A stretch of DNA of 64,000 bases from Bacteroidales bacterium (GCA_016709025.1 JADJEQ010000037.1:169501-233500); one strand, 5' to 3'. Counted from the first letter of the stretch, positions 8,472-19,667 are shown. Notes: a model not told the origin generated them from the sequence alone. Program-made: numbers and translations.

Positions 8472-8918
8472 ATGGACGAAAACCCAACTGAAAATATCCC
8501 CACCAGGCAATACACCGGCAAGCGGCCCCCGGGCTTGACAATACTTTGTGTACTCACTTTTATCGGAAGCGGTGCATCTGCAATTTCATCGCTTTTTGTT
8601 GCTGCTGCCTACGATTTAATGCCGGAAGCAATAAAACAATCACCCATTCAGGATAGCGGAGCCCTGCTTGAAATGATTAATTCTGCCGGACCTTTGTTCT
8701 TTTTTATAACCGGAATTCTTTATCTGGCATCATTGTCAGGTGCCATTTTGATGTTCAGACTATATAAAAACGGATTTCACCTTTACACAACAGCCCAATT
8801 GGCAATGCTGATTGTGCCTTTGCTGATGATAGAAGGTTTTGTTCTGCCGGTTGCAAACCTGCTGCTGACCGGTTCATTTATCATGGCATATGCTGTTAAT
8901 ATCAGAATAATGCGCTGA
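8472..8918 (+). CDS. Small four-helix integral membrane protein, function unknown
   Basis: 148 residues. After a hydrophilic, Pro-rich N-terminus (about 17 residues) come hydrophobic segments at roughly 18-40, 75-97, 103-121 and 124-145. There is no catalytic motif. It resembles widespread small uncharacterised membrane proteins and I cannot assign a role. It is flanked upstream by the nested-hairpin element and downstream by a gene-free 0.8 kb. Confidence 0.65.
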   Translation: MDENPTENIPTRQYTGKRPPGLTILCVLTFIGSGASAISSLFVAAAYDLMPEAIKQSPIQDSGALLEMINSAGPLFFFITGILYLASLSGAILMFRLYKNGFHLYTTAQLAMLIVPLLMIEGFVLPVANLLLTGSFIMAYAVNIRIMR

Positions 8919-9730
8919 AAATGCCCTGTTTCATGGCTTTTTGTTAACAATGTCTCAGAATTATCAACAAATATTGACTTTTTTATATAAAATTCCCTAA
9001 TTTAGCACTATTCATCGGTAAATTCCCAAATTTAAAACTCTTTTCCAAAAGGAGTGGTGCGCTTTAACAATTGCCTGAAAGGTAATTTGCTTTTCTTTTC
9101 TGACCTTTTTATCAGTAGATTAATTAGTGCATGCATTGTAAGTCTGTAACAATGATTGATTAAAAACAGAAATTTTACTCTTCTTTTTTCTCCGGGGTCA
9201 CAGTCTTGTAGAAAAAATGAGTTTGCATCGGTTTTTCAGGCATTGATTTTTTCGCTTACATTCACCTGTGCCAAAATCATTTTCAGTTTAATGATTTTTT
9301 TTGAGTAACAGAATTTTCAATTGAAATAGTGCTGTGTCAAGTGCAAATTGTCGCATTGGATAAAATGAAATTTCCATCAATTATTCGGATTTCTACTTTT
9401 TACTTTAGACTTTTTACTTGACACTAGTTGACCCTTATCAAAAATTGAAAAGATTGTAATTAAGCTTGCATTGGTCATTACAAAATTGATTAACAGCTCT
9501 TTACTACAATATTACTACCTTCTCTCCTCTTACCGGCCTCGCTCATTTTAAATAATTTATGTGGCCATTCCATTTCAATAACTCAATTGTCAGTAATACA
9601 ACTTCATAATTTTAAAAGGAATTAACCAGGCAACCCAAACCAGGAAAGGAGGAAAGACACCATAAGCAACTGAATTTTGCAAAATCTGAGCACTCAAAAT
9701 AATTGATTTCACACACCTAACACACACACT
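8919..9730. other. Long AT-rich spacer upstream of the first susC
   Basis: 812 nt without a credible gene on either strand. It holds an inverted copy of the A-rich heptamer family (9394-9419) and AAAGGAGG at 9649-9656, about 80 nt before the susC start; a similar purine motif precedes the second susC. The last nucleotides, ACACACACTATGAGAAAA, also match the second susC leader. A full TAnnTTTG promoter with a -33 element was not found; the closest is GAATTTTG around 9672. Confidence 0.5.
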
Positions 9731-12700
9731 ATGAGAAAAATTGGATTTTTACTTGCACTTCTCCTCTTTGCGGGGGTGCAGGTCATCGTTGCCCAGACTA
9801 TAACCGGAAAAGTAAACAGTTCGGAAGACGGAAAAGGGATTCCCGGTGCCACAGTAATAGTCAGGGATACGAAAACAGGCGTAACCACCGACCTGGAAGG
9901 CAATTATTCACTCAAAGTTCCTCCCGGTGCGCAAGCCCTGGTATTTTCGTTTGTGGGAATGAAAACCAAAGAAGTAGCTATCGGCAACCAGACTGTTATC
10001 AATGTAACGCTGGATCCTGAAGTCATGGACATTGAAGGGGTTGTTGTTACCGCACTTGGTATTTCAAGAGAAAAAAAATCTCTTGGTTATGCAACGCAGG
10101 AAATGAAAGGGGACGAAGTTTCGACTGTCAAATCCGGAAATTTCATCAACTCGATGTCAGGTAAAGTAACCGGTGTTCAGGTTAAAAAGAACACCAATAT
10201 GGGTGGATCGACCAACATTGTTGTACGTGGCAATAAATCGCTGACTGGTAACAATCAGGTCCTCTTTGTTATTGACGGGGTACCGGTGAATAACGAAATA
10301 TCAAACTCAAGCGACCAGAAAGAAGCAGGAGTCGGGTATGACTATGGAAATCCGGCATCAGATATTAATCCTGATGACATTGAATCAATCAATGTATTGA
10401 AAGGGGCTGCTGCCAGCGCGCTTTACGGATCCCGCGCCGCCAATGGAGTCGTGATGATTACAACTAAAAAAGGTGCTCCGGGGATCGGAACAAAAAAAGG
10501 AATCGGTGTTTCTATAAATTCCGGATTTACCATCGGCAGTGTTGATAAAAGCACATTTCCTGAATTTCAGCAGGAGTATGGCGGAGGTTATGGACAATAT
10601 TACGATGGTCCTGACGGATTCTGGTATATGAGGGACCTGAATGACGATGGAGTTGAAGAACAATGGGTGGTAACCTCAGAAGATGCTTCCTATGGAGCCC
10701 CTTTCGACCCAAACCTGATGGTTTATCAGTGGGATGCCGTTGACCCGGAATCACCGAATTACCTGACTCCTACACCATGGGTAGCTGCAAAAAACGGCCC
10801 TATTACATTTTTTGAGAATCCCACAACGTTTATAAATACAATTGCCTTAACAAACAATGTAGAAAATGGGGCATACAGATTCTCTTATACAAACTACAAA
10901 CAGAATGGACTGCTTCCAAACAGTGAGTTAAAGAAAAACAACCTGAATTTTGGTTCAACCTGGGAAGTCAATAAAAAACTGACTGTTTCAGGTTCTGCCA
11001 ACTTTATGCAGCAAAAAGGACTGGGCCGGAACTCAACCGGATATAACGATAACCAGATGGGTTCATTCAGACAATGGTGGCAAACCAATGTTGACCTCAA
11101 AGATATGGAAGAAGCCTATAATGCAACCAAAAGAAATATGACATGGAACTGGGCTGACCCTACAGATGCTGTTCCGATTTTCTGGGACAATCCTTACTGG
11201 CTCAGGTATGAAAACTATGAGACCGATAGCAGGAACCGCATCCTCGGGTATGCATCTGTTAATTACAAGATTGCCGAATGGGTCGATATCTTCGGCCGGG
11301 TATCTGTTGATTCATACAATGAACTGCAGGAAGAACGCAGGGCAATCGGCAGTATTCCTACTACATTCGGAATTGGCAATGGAAGTGCTTCAGACGGAAG
11401 TTTCAGCAGAAGCGACCAGGGCTCCGGTTATCTGAGACGCGATATCACCTCCTCTGAATACAACTTCGACCTGATGCTCAACTTTAAAAAGGATTTTTCA
11501 AAAGACCTGAGTTTCAGAGGCGTCCTGGGAACGAACATCAGGAGAACCAATTACGACAGAGTAATATCTGCTACCAATGGAGGTCTGGGGGTAGCCAGGA
11601 TATATTCCCTTCAGAACAGCGTAGGCCCGCTTCCATATTCGAAAGAGCTGGCTTCAAAGATCGGCGTTGACGGTATTTATGGCAGTGCTTCATTTGGGTA
11701 TAAAAGTATGATTTACCTTGACCTGACTTTAAGGAATGACCATTCTTCCACACTTCCTCCGGAGAACAGCAGCTACTTTTATCCTTCTGTTGCAACAAGT
11801 TTCATCTTTTCAGAGGTTGTTAAGCAGGACTGGCTCTCCTTCGGAAAAGTCAGGTTGAATTATGCAGCTGTCAGCAATGGTGCTGGTTTTGACCAATTAA
11901 TCAACAGGTACAATGTCTTTACCCCGCTAAACAGCCCGATGACCTCTGTTGACGGAGTTTTCAAAAATGCAGATCTGAAGCCCGAGAAGACAAGTAGTAT
12001 GGAAGCCGGTCTTGAAATGTATTTCCTAAATAAAAGGCTTGGATTCGACCTTGCAGTATACAAAACCAATACAACAGATCAGATATTACCGCTCTCTGTC
12101 TCAACCGCTGTGGGTATAAACGACAAAATCATCAATGCCGGAGAAATCCAAAACAAGGGAATTGAATTCAGTATCATGGGCACTCCGGTTAAAACTTCCG
12201 ACCTCAGATGGAACATAGCAGTTAACTGGTCACGCAACAGGAATGAGGTTATCTCCCTGATTGAAGGGGTTGACAACCTTCAACTTGGAAGCTTCCAGGG
12301 TGGAATTACCTTAAATGCCAAAGTAGGTGAACCTTATGGTGTGCTTTTTGGAACTGATTATACCTATGAAGATGGTCAACGCATCGTTGATGCCGAAAGT
12401 GGTGAATACATCAAAACATCAACATCCGATAATATTATCGGAGATATTAATCCTGATTGGATAGCTGGTATTTCAAATACAATCACCTATAAAAACTGGG
12501 CTTTCAGTTTTCTGATCGATATCCAGCAAGGAGGCAGTATCTTCTCACTCGATATGTATTATGGATTGGCCACCGGCATGTACAAAGAAACCTCGTTTAT
12601 CAATGATCTGGGCAACCCGGTCAGGGATCCGCTTGCTTACAATGATCCTGATGTCGGTTTTGAATCAGGGTATGCACCCACCAGCGGAGGATTTATCAAC

Positions 12701-13063
12701 GAAGGCGTAAATGTTGACGAGGAAGGCGCTGTTACTCCAAATGAAACCCGGATCCGGGCCGACAGGTACGGAGCATTCGGATACAGAAGGGGATTGCCGG
12801 ATATTGCTTTTGTTTACGATGCCAGCTATGTAAAACTCAGGGAAGTTTCACTTTCCTATACCCTTCCTGAAAAGTTACTGGAAAAAACTTTTATCAGGGG
12901 GATTACCTTCAGCGCAGTTGGATCCAATCTCTGGATAATCTCTAAAAACCTTCCTTATGCTGATCCCGAATCAGGTCTGGGAGCTGGTAACCTGCAGGGC
13001 TTTTCTACCGGTTCCCTTCCTTCAACACGCGATTTTGGCTTCGACATTAAACTTAACTTCTAA
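9731..13063 (+). CDS. SusC/RagA family TonB-linked outer-membrane protein
   Basis: 1110 residues. A signal peptide (about residues 1-22, ending VIVAQ) precedes a carboxypeptidase-regulatory-like domain (~23-110; GIPGATVIVRDTKTG...FSFVGMKT), the conserved VVVTALGISREKK segment, a plug domain (~115-240; VIDGVPV, SINVLKGAAASALYGSRAANG) and a large beta-barrel ending in Phe. Such proteins form TonB-driven pores capped by SusD lipoproteins and import oligosaccharides or peptides. The SusD partner begins 11 nt downstream. No glycoside hydrolase or protease is adjacent, so the substrate cannot be inferred. Confidence 0.95.
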   Translation: MRKIGFLLALLLFAGVQVIVAQTITGKVNSSEDGKGIPGATVIVRDTKTGVTTDLEGNYSLKVPPGAQALVFSFVGMKTKEVAIGNQTVINVTLDPEVMDIEGVVVTALGISREKKSLGYATQEMKGDEVSTVKSGNFINSMSGKVTGVQVKKNTNMGGSTNIVVRGNKSLTGNNQVLFVIDGVPVNNEISNSSDQKEAGVGYDYGNPASDINPDDIESINVLKGAAASALYGSRAANGVVMITTKKGAPGIGTKKGIGVSINSGFTIGSVDKSTFPEFQQEYGGGYGQYYDGPDGFWYMRDLNDDGVEEQWVVTSEDASYGAPFDPNLMVYQWDAVDPESPNYLTPTPWVAAKNGPITFFENPTTFINTIALTNNVENGAYRFSYTNYKQNGLLPNSELKKNNLNFGSTWEVNKKLTVSGSANFMQQKGLGRNSTGYNDNQMGSFRQWWQTNVDLKDMEEAYNATKRNMTWNWADPTDAVPIFWDNPYWLRYENYETDSRNRILGYASVNYKIAEWVDIFGRVSVDSYNELQEERRAIGSIPTTFGIGNGSASDGSFSRSDQGSGYLRRDITSSEYNFDLMLNFKKDFSKDLSFRGVLGTNIRRTNYDRVISATNGGLGVARIYSLQNSVGPLPYSKELASKIGVDGIYGSASFGYKSMIYLDLTLRNDHSSTLPPENSSYFYPSVATSFIFSEVVKQDWLSFGKVRLNYAAVSNGAGFDQLINRYNVFTPLNSPMTSVDGVFKNADLKPEKTSSMEAGLEMYFLNKRLGFDLAVYKTNTTDQILPLSVSTAVGINDKIINAGEIQNKGIEFSIMGTPVKTSDLRWNIAVNWSRNRNEVISLIEGVDNLQLGSFQGGITLNAKVGEPYGVLFGTDYTYEDGQRIVDAESGEYIKTSTSDNIIGDINPDWIAGISNTITYKNWAFSFLIDIQQGGSIFSLDMYYGLATGMYKETSFINDLGNPVRDPLAYNDPDVGFESGYAPTSGGFINEGVNVDEEGAVTPNETRIRADRYGAFGYRRGLPDIAFVYDASYVKLREVSLSYTLPEKLLEKTFIRGITFSAVGSNLWIISKNLPYADPESGLGAGNLQGFSTGSLPSTRDFGFDIKLNF

Positions 13064-13074
13064 CACATAGAGCC

Positions 13075-14502
13075 ATGAAAAAAATAATAGCAATCCTTAC
13101 CATCTTCATTATTTTTTCCTCCTGTGGAAAACTGGAAGACCTGAACGAGAATACGAAAGACCCGGAAAATGTCTCCGGTGAATCACTGTTCACCGGTGCA
13201 CAGAAAAGCCTCCTCGATCAAATGGTTAATACAAATGTTAACTTTAATGTTTTCAGACTGTTTGCTCAATACTGGACCGAAACTACCTATACCGATGAAA
13301 GCAATTACGACCTGGTTACCCGTACAATTCCCGATAACCATTGGAGTGTGCTTTACAGGGACGTTCTTAAAGACCTCGATGAGTCAGCCAAAATAATTGC
13401 AACAACTGTATATCCGATCACGGAAAGCCCTGTTGTAAAGCAGAATAAGCTTGCTATAGTTGAGATAATGACAGTTTACACATACGGTGTCCTGGTTGAA
13501 ACCTTCGGTGATGTCCCATATAACGAAGCACTGAATGTAGATATTCTGCTTCCGGAATACGATGACGGACTGACTGTTTACAAGGATCTGCTCGACCGGT
13601 TAAATGCAGCCATTACTCAGCTTGATCCGTCAGAAGGTAGTTTTGGCATTGCCGACAATATTTACCAGGGTGATGTTGCAGCCTGGATAAAGTTCGCAAA
13701 CTCGATGAAACTCAGAATGGGCATGGTACTGGCTGATGTGGATGAAGCAACTGCTGAAGCAGCGGTTATCGCAGCAGCACCTCACGTATTCACCTCAAAT
13801 TCAGACAATGCTGCATTGATTTACAGCGGAGCTTCACCCAATACAAATCCGCTCTATGCCGACCTGGTTGCAAGTGGCAGGCATGATTTTGTGCCAACCA
13901 GCCGTATCGTGGATGTTATGAATGAGCTCGAAGATCCGAGAAGGCCCTTCTATTTTACATTATACGAAGGAGCATATGTAGGTGGAGAAAACGGCATGGA
14001 AAATGACTTTACAACCTACTCCCATATCGCCGACAGGATCCAGGAACCCATTTTCGAAGGCACCATTTTCGACTATTCAGAGGTGGAGTTCTTGCTTGCC
14101 GAAGCCATTGAACGGGGTTTTGCAGTAGGAGGAACAGCAGAAGATCACTACAACAAAGCAATAGAAGCATCTATTACTTACTGGGGTGGAACTGAAGCCG
14201 AAGTTTCAGACTATCTGGAAAACCCGCTGGTCGCCTACACAACTGCTGATGGGAATTACAAGGAGATTATCGGCACTCAGAAATGGCTGGCACTCTATAA
14301 CCGCGGATTTGAAGCCTGGACTGAATGGAGAAGGCTGGATTATCCTTTACTGGTTGCACCACCCGACGCGTATTCCGATGTTCCGCTCCGCTATACCTAC
14401 CCCATTGCCGAACAAACGCTGAATGGTGCAAATTACAATTCTGCATCCGGTGCTATTGGCGGAGATGATGTTGCAACCAAACTTTTCTGGGACAAGTACT
14501 AA
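13075..14502 (+). CDS. SusD/RagB family substrate-binding lipoprotein
   Basis: 475 residues with a lipoprotein signal peptide: MKKIIAILTIFIIFSSC, Cys17 being the likely lipidation site. The following LEDLNENTKDPENV and the TPR-like helical body match the SusD-like group typified by an early Asn/Asp-Pro segment. It should sit on the outer leaflet and cap the SusC pore encoded 11 nt upstream. A strong terminator follows at 14537. Confidence 0.92.
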   Translation: MKKIIAILTIFIIFSSCGKLEDLNENTKDPENVSGESLFTGAQKSLLDQMVNTNVNFNVFRLFAQYWTETTYTDESNYDLVTRTIPDNHWSVLYRDVLKDLDESAKIIATTVYPITESPVVKQNKLAIVEIMTVYTYGVLVETFGDVPYNEALNVDILLPEYDDGLTVYKDLLDRLNAAITQLDPSEGSFGIADNIYQGDVAAWIKFANSMKLRMGMVLADVDEATAEAAVIAAAPHVFTSNSDNAALIYSGASPNTNPLYADLVASGRHDFVPTSRIVDVMNELEDPRRPFYFTLYEGAYVGGENGMENDFTTYSHIADRIQEPIFEGTIFDYSEVEFLLAEAIERGFAVGGTAEDHYNKAIEASITYWGGTEAEVSDYLENPLVAYTTADGNYKEIIGTQKWLALYNRGFEAWTEWRRLDYPLLVAPPDAYSDVPLRYTYPIAEQTLNGANYNSASGAIGGDDVATKLFWDKY

Positions 14503-14536
14503 AGCTCATAAAGAGATCGTTTTAGTAAAAATTCTG

Positions 14537-14566
14537 AAAGCACGGGCCAAGGCCCGTGCTTTTCCA
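14537..14566 (+). terminator. Rho-independent terminator after the first susCD pair
   Basis: Perfect 12-bp stem AAAGCACGGGCC / GGCCCGTGCTTT with an AA loop and a short T-run, 35 nt after the SusD stop. It separates the two susCD operons. Confidence 0.92.
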
Positions 14567-14785
14567 TTTCGAACAGCAGATGTGCATCTTTCCGGGTCAT
14601 GTCTGCATAAAAATCAAGATGAATAAACATTTTTATCAACTATATGAGCAAAAAAAACGAACATTTTGTTTGGTTACACTATTTGTAAAACCACTCAAAT
14701 ATCATGGTTATCTATTGATATACTGCACATTAATTAGCATGTCTTTGTTGTCATCCGGTGATTTCAGGCTTGTATTGCAGGATAG

Positions 14786-14818
14786 TTGTTAAAACATGTT
14801 AATTTTTTATTAATTTTG
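14786..14818 (+). promoter_or_regulatory. Bacteroidota-type promoter for the second susCD operon
   Basis: TTG at 14786-14788, a 22-nt spacer, then TAATTTTG at 14811-14818, matching the -33/-7 consensus. It implies a 5' untranslated region of about 165 nt before susC2. The remaining 14567-14785 and 14819-14988 hold no credible gene; AAAGGAGG at 14886-14893 lies too far upstream to serve as the ribosome binding site. Confidence 0.6.
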
Positions 14819-14988
14819 CTTGACTAGTAGCGGTTTTTAATTATAAATTGCACCGATTTTCACACAAAAGCCAACTATCCACTAACAAAGGAGGTCCAAA
14901 ACAAAAAGTTGAACCTAATTTCCAACCACCAACAAATATTTTTTGAACCAATTATTGTTAAACACTTTACTCATCAAAAACACACACT

Positions 14989-17900
14989 ATGAGAAAATTT
15001 GCAATGATGCTTGCACTTCTGATCTTTACCGGAGTGCAGGTAGTGCTGGCACAAACCACCATTACAGGTACGGTTACCAGTTCCGAGGATAGCAAAGGCA
15101 TTCCGGGAGCTACCGTAGTTGTTAAAGGTACCAATGTTGGTTTAACTACTGACATGAGTGGCAAATACTCAATTAAAGTTCCTGCCAACGGAAAGATTCT
15201 TACAGTTTTCGTTTGTGGGAATGAAAACTCAGGAAATTACTGTTGGCAGTCAGACAGTTATCAATGTTGTACTCGAACCCGACGTAATGAACATTGAAGG
15301 TGTTGTGGTTACTGCTATTGGTATTTCACGTGAAACCAAAGCACTGGGTTACGCTGTTGAATCTGTTTCAGGTGATGAGCTCACCCGTTCAGGTGAAACA
15401 AACGTTATTCAGGGACTTGCTTCAAAAGCAGCCGGTGTTCAGGTTATTGGATCCGGCGGAACTCCCGGAGCTTCCAGTAAGATTCTTATCCGTGGTAACT
15501 CGACCTTTACCAGCAACAACCAGCCTCTGATCGTTATCGACGGCGTTCCGCTCGATAACTCGACCAATGCCACCAATGCAGGCGACAATCCATTCAACAT
15601 AGGCCTCGAAGGTGTTAACAACTCAAACAGGGCGCTCGACATCAACGCCGAAGATATTGAGTCTGTTACGATTCTAAAAGGCCCGGCAGCAGCTGCTCTC
15701 TATGGAGTAAGGGCTGGTAATGGAGCCATCATATATACAACCAAGCGTGGAAAAGCAACCCAGGGCATCAGGGTAACCTACGGCCTCAACCTTGATTTCA
15801 GCAGTGTTACACAGCTCCCAAAACAACAGAGCATTTATGCTCAGGGTTCAGGTGGGGGTGCAATGGATGCCGAAGGAAATCCAATTCCTGAAGGTACATT
15901 CCAGACTGCAGATCCTGGTCCTGACTTTATCTGGAACAACGACGATGATATTTCAGGCGGTGTTGCCAATAGCTGGGGACCAACCATTGCTTCACTTGGC
16001 CAAACACCGGTTGACAATGCTAAAAATTTCTTTCAGAATGCTACCACCATTACCCACAATCTTCAGATTGCAGGCGGTGATGACATCACTTCCTTCCGCC
16101 TCTCTTTAAGTCATCTTAATAATGAGGGTATCATTCCAAATACAGAACTGAATAAAACCACTGTCAGGTTAACTGCAGACCACAAACTTAGTAACAAAAT
16201 CAAAGTCGGTGGTACAGCCAACTATTCCAATACCAATGGTATTAAAGCACAGAATGGAAGTAACCTTTCGGGTATCATGCTCAGTTTGATGCGTGCTCCA
16301 CAGAGTTTCGACATGAATCCGGGTGGTGGTGAAAACTATATGTACTCCAACGGTTCCGACCGCAGGTATATCTCTATTTATGACAACACTTATTTTACTG
16401 CATACAAAAACCCGTTTACCGATGACGTAAACAGGTTTATGGGCAATTTCTATGTTGAATATCAGCCAATGACCTGGTTAACAGCAACCTATCGCCTTGG
16501 TACCGATTTCTATTCTGATCAGAGGAAACAGATTTTTGCCATTGGCTCAATGCAGCCTGCAGAACCTACCGGCCAGATTACAGAAAACATCCAGCGTGTC
16601 AGGGAAATGTATTCAGACCTCATCGTTACTGCCAACCATGAATTCAGCAGCGACTTCAAAGGATCTCTTTCTGTAGGTAACAACCTGAATGAAAGGAATT
16701 TCCAGGATTTATATGCCAGAGGTACCAGTCTGAGTATTCCTAACTTCTACAACTTAAGCAACGCTGCAGTATTGTATGCCAGCGAAGTAACCACCAAAGA
16801 GAGAACAGCCGCACTGTTCTATGACCTGAACCTGGATTATAAGAATATGATCTATTTCAATACTACAGGTCGTAACGAGTGGGCTTCGACCTTCGGGCAA
16901 AATAAGAAAGACTTCTTCTATCCTTCAGCCAGTCTTTCCTTTGTTTTCACAGAATTGGTTCCTGAAAACAATATTCTGTCTTTCGGTAAGGCAAGGTTCA
17001 GCTGGGCCCGTGTAGGTATCAATCCTTCACCTTATACTTCAAGGACCTATTTTACTTCGCCGATCTTTACTGATGGATTCACCAACGGTTTATCTTTCCC
17101 ATATCTGGGTAAAGGTGGATTTGGATACAGCGCTACCCTTGGAAATGCAGACCTGAAACCTGAAAGAAAAACCGGTACTGAATTCGGTCTCGATTTAAGG
17201 TTCTTCGGTGGTCGTTTAAATGTTGACTTCACCTATTACAATGAAGAATCTGACCAGATTCTGGTGAACCGCCCAATCGCTCCATCATCTGGATTCCAGC
17301 AGATCATTGCCAACTCCGGTAAAATGGTAAACAAGGGAATTGAACTCGTTGTTTCCGGTGATCCTATCAAAACCAAGGATTTCAAATGGAACATCGCTGT
17401 TAATTTCACCAAAAACACCAACGAAGTTCTTGAACTAGCCACAGGTGTTGATGAAGTAAACATTGAAAGTGCCTTCACATCTATAGGTTCTTATGCCATT
17501 GTTGGCGATGCTTATGGTGCACTTTATGGAACCAAATGGCTTCGCAACGAAAACGGAGACCTGATTATCGGAACCAACGGACGTCCATCCATCGCTCCTG
17601 AGCGTGGCAACATAGGCAATCCATTCCCAGACTGGACCATGGGTATTACCAATGGTTTCAACTACAAGGGAATCAACCTGAGTTTCCTGATCGATATCCG
17701 CGAAGGTGGAATGATCTGGAACGGAACACTTGCCCGTATGCATAGGATTGGTAAAACCGAAGAATCAGGTAACCGCGATCAGACCTACATTATTCCTGGT
17801 GTTAAAGCCGACGGTACACCTAATGATATTCCCATCTCAGCCAATTCATACTTTTCCAATTACGTAGGTGATGGTGGAAGTGCTGCTGTTGAGCAGGCTG

Positions 17901-18151
17901 TATTTGATGGTTCATGGGTTCGTCTTCGTGAAGTCAGCCTCAGCTATCGCTTCAATACGAAAGAAAAACTTCCTTTGGTACAGTACGTTGATCTGTCTTT
18001 ATCGGGCAGGAATTTATGGATTAGCACCGATTATCCAGGCGTTGACCCGGAAACCAGCCTAACAGGCGCAGGTTCAAACCTTACCGGTTTTGATTATTTC
18101 AACAACCCGGGCACCAAGTCGTTTATTGTTGGTCTTAAGGTAGGTTTCTAA
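14989..18151 (+). pseudogene. SusC/RagA family TonB-linked outer-membrane protein, interrupted by a 1-nt frameshift
   Basis: The first frame gives a signal peptide (MRKFAMMLALLIFTGVQVVL) and most of the carboxypeptidase-like domain to ANGKILT, then shifts and stops at 15297. The +1 frame carries on with FSFVGMKTQEITVG, the plug (VIDGVPLDNS, VTILKGPAAAALYGVRAGNG) and the barrel, ending in Phe at 18151. Removing one base near 15203-15206 (ACAGTTTTCG to ACATTTTCG) restores the family wording LTFSFVGMKT. Everything after the break is intact for about 980 residues, which suggests a recent mutation or a sequence error rather than decay. An ATG at 15158 in the downstream frame could not supply a signal peptide. 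The SusD partner is 35 nt downstream. Confidence 0.9.
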
Positions 18152-18186
18152 CAATGTTCCATTAACTCAAATCAAAAGAAAAGATT

Positions 18187-19572
18187 ATGAAAAAAATATC
18201 AGTCCTTTTAATCATGGCAGTTCTCTTTTTCACAACTGCTTGTGAAAGTTACATTGAAGGGTACGATCTGTCGCCAAATGATCCGACACAGGTAACCCCT
18301 GCATTGTTACTTTCAACCATCGAAGTTTCTACTTTTGCCACCTTCAATGGTGGTGTGAACCGCGCAGCTTCTGTATTTACCCAGCAGCTCGAGGGAACTG
18401 CCGAGCAGATGAAAGACGTTGCCAACTACGTGCTTCTCGAAGGTGATAACGTGAACGAATGGAATTCAATTTATACGGATTGCATCGTTGAATGTAACAC
18501 CCTGATTGAACTTGGCGGTGAAGCCAATCCTTACTATGTTGGTATTGCCAAAGTTGTCAAAGCCCTTAATCTGTCTGTTGCAACCGATATGTGGGGTGAT
18601 GTACCCAATAGTGAAGCCGGTTTAGGATACCTGGGTGAAGATTACTTTAGCCCTAAATATGATGCTCAGGAAGCCATTTACGCTGACATGCAGACACTCC
18701 TTTCAGACGCTATTGTTCTTTTTAACAAACCATCTTCTGATAATGTTGTGGTTCCGGCCGATGATGACTTTATTCATGGTGGTGATGTTGCCAAATGGAA
18801 AAACACTGCGTGGATATTGAAAGCCCGTTTTGCCAACAGACTGAGCAAGAAGGATACCGGATCTGCTGATAAAGTTCTCGAATATCTGGGAAATCTTGAT
18901 GCCAACGCTGCCGATGCAATGGCTGTTTTCGGAACCAATTCAAGCGAATTGAATCCATGGTATGCATTCAACAACGAGCGTGGTACTTATATCCGTATGG
19001 GTGCTTTCTATGTTGATCTGCTTAAATCCATCAACGATCCGCGTCTTCCATTCTTCAGTGCTACCGATGGTGCCGGTGAATATACAGGTGCTGCTCCCGG
19101 TTCAGAAAATGTTGACGCATCACAAACCGGACCCGTCTATTCCAGCGCTGACAGTCCAATTCCTTTGGTAAGCCTTGTTGAAGCCAAATTCCTTGAAGCA
19201 GAAGCCTACTTCAGAAAAGGGAATACAGCCTTAGCTGCTCAAGCCCACAACGATGCCATCAAAGCTTCAGTTTTACAGGTAACCGGTGCTGATGATGCTG
19301 CTTACTATATTGCACAGGCCAGTGAAACCGGTTCTTCGATCACACTTGCCAAAATCATGACCCACAAGTATGTTGCTTTGTTCCTCCAATTGGAAAACTT
19401 CAACGACTGGAGAAGAACAGGAATCCCTGCCCTCTCCCCGAACAACGGGCCAAATGTTGAAAACGGCGGAGTTATTCCGGTTCGTTTCCCAACCCCACAG
19501 GATGAGCGTATCAACAATCCGAATGCAACACTTCAGCAGGATATTAACCAGCCGGTTTGGTGGGCTAGTTAA
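18187..19572 (+). CDS. SusD/RagB family substrate-binding lipoprotein
   Basis: 461 residues. The lipoprotein signal ends at Cys19 (LFFTTAC), followed by the SusD-like segment LSPNDPTQVTPALLLSTIE and a helical body with C-terminal NFNDWRRTGIPAL and RFPTPQDERINNPNA, typical of the family. It would cap the SusC encoded at 14989. Because that SusC is frameshifted, this lipoprotein may lack a functional partner unless the break is an artefact. A terminator follows at 19595. Confidence 0.92.
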   Translation: MKKISVLLIMAVLFFTTACESYIEGYDLSPNDPTQVTPALLLSTIEVSTFATFNGGVNRAASVFTQQLEGTAEQMKDVANYVLLEGDNVNEWNSIYTDCIVECNTLIELGGEANPYYVGIAKVVKALNLSVATDMWGDVPNSEAGLGYLGEDYFSPKYDAQEAIYADMQTLLSDAIVLFNKPSSDNVVVPADDDFIHGGDVAKWKNTAWILKARFANRLSKKDTGSADKVLEYLGNLDANAADAMAVFGTNSSELNPWYAFNNERGTYIRMGAFYVDLLKSINDPRLPFFSATDGAGEYTGAAPGSENVDASQTGPVYSSADSPIPLVSLVEAKFLEAEAYFRKGNTALAAQAHNDAIKASVLQVTGADDAAYYIAQASETGSSITLAKIMTHKYVALFLQLENFNDWRRTGIPALSPNNGPNVENGGVIPVRFPTPQDERINNPNATLQQDINQPVWWAS

Positions 19573-19594
19573 TTGATTTTAATTATCTTTATAA

Positions 19595-19627
19595 AACTGC
19601 CTGGTTTTACCGGGCAGTTTTTTTTTA
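19595..19627 (+). terminator. Rho-independent terminator after the second susCD pair
   Basis: AACTGCCTGG and CCGGGCAGTT form a 10-bp stem with one G-T wobble, followed by a long T-run, 22 nt after the SusD stop. Confidence 0.92.
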
Positions 19628-19667
19628 TTCTTTTATTATCTGATAAAATATTTTTTTTATTTTTGCA

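Noticed and set aside
14556..14792. 78-codon plus-strand frame after the first SusD
   Set aside because: It begins inside the terminator hairpin, has no homologous look, and is rich in Cys/Leu typical of chance frames in AT-rich spacers.
15158..18151. Start of the second SusC at ATG 15158
   Set aside because: That frame lacks a signal peptide before 15205 and its first ~16 residues are out-of-frame translation of the regulatory domain; the true gene starts at 14989 and is frameshifted.
9731..19572. A classical polysaccharide utilisation locus
   Set aside because: Two SusCD pairs are present but there is no glycoside hydrolase, polysaccharide lyase, hybrid two-component regulator or adjacent ECF/anti-sigma pair; substrate class cannot be claimed.
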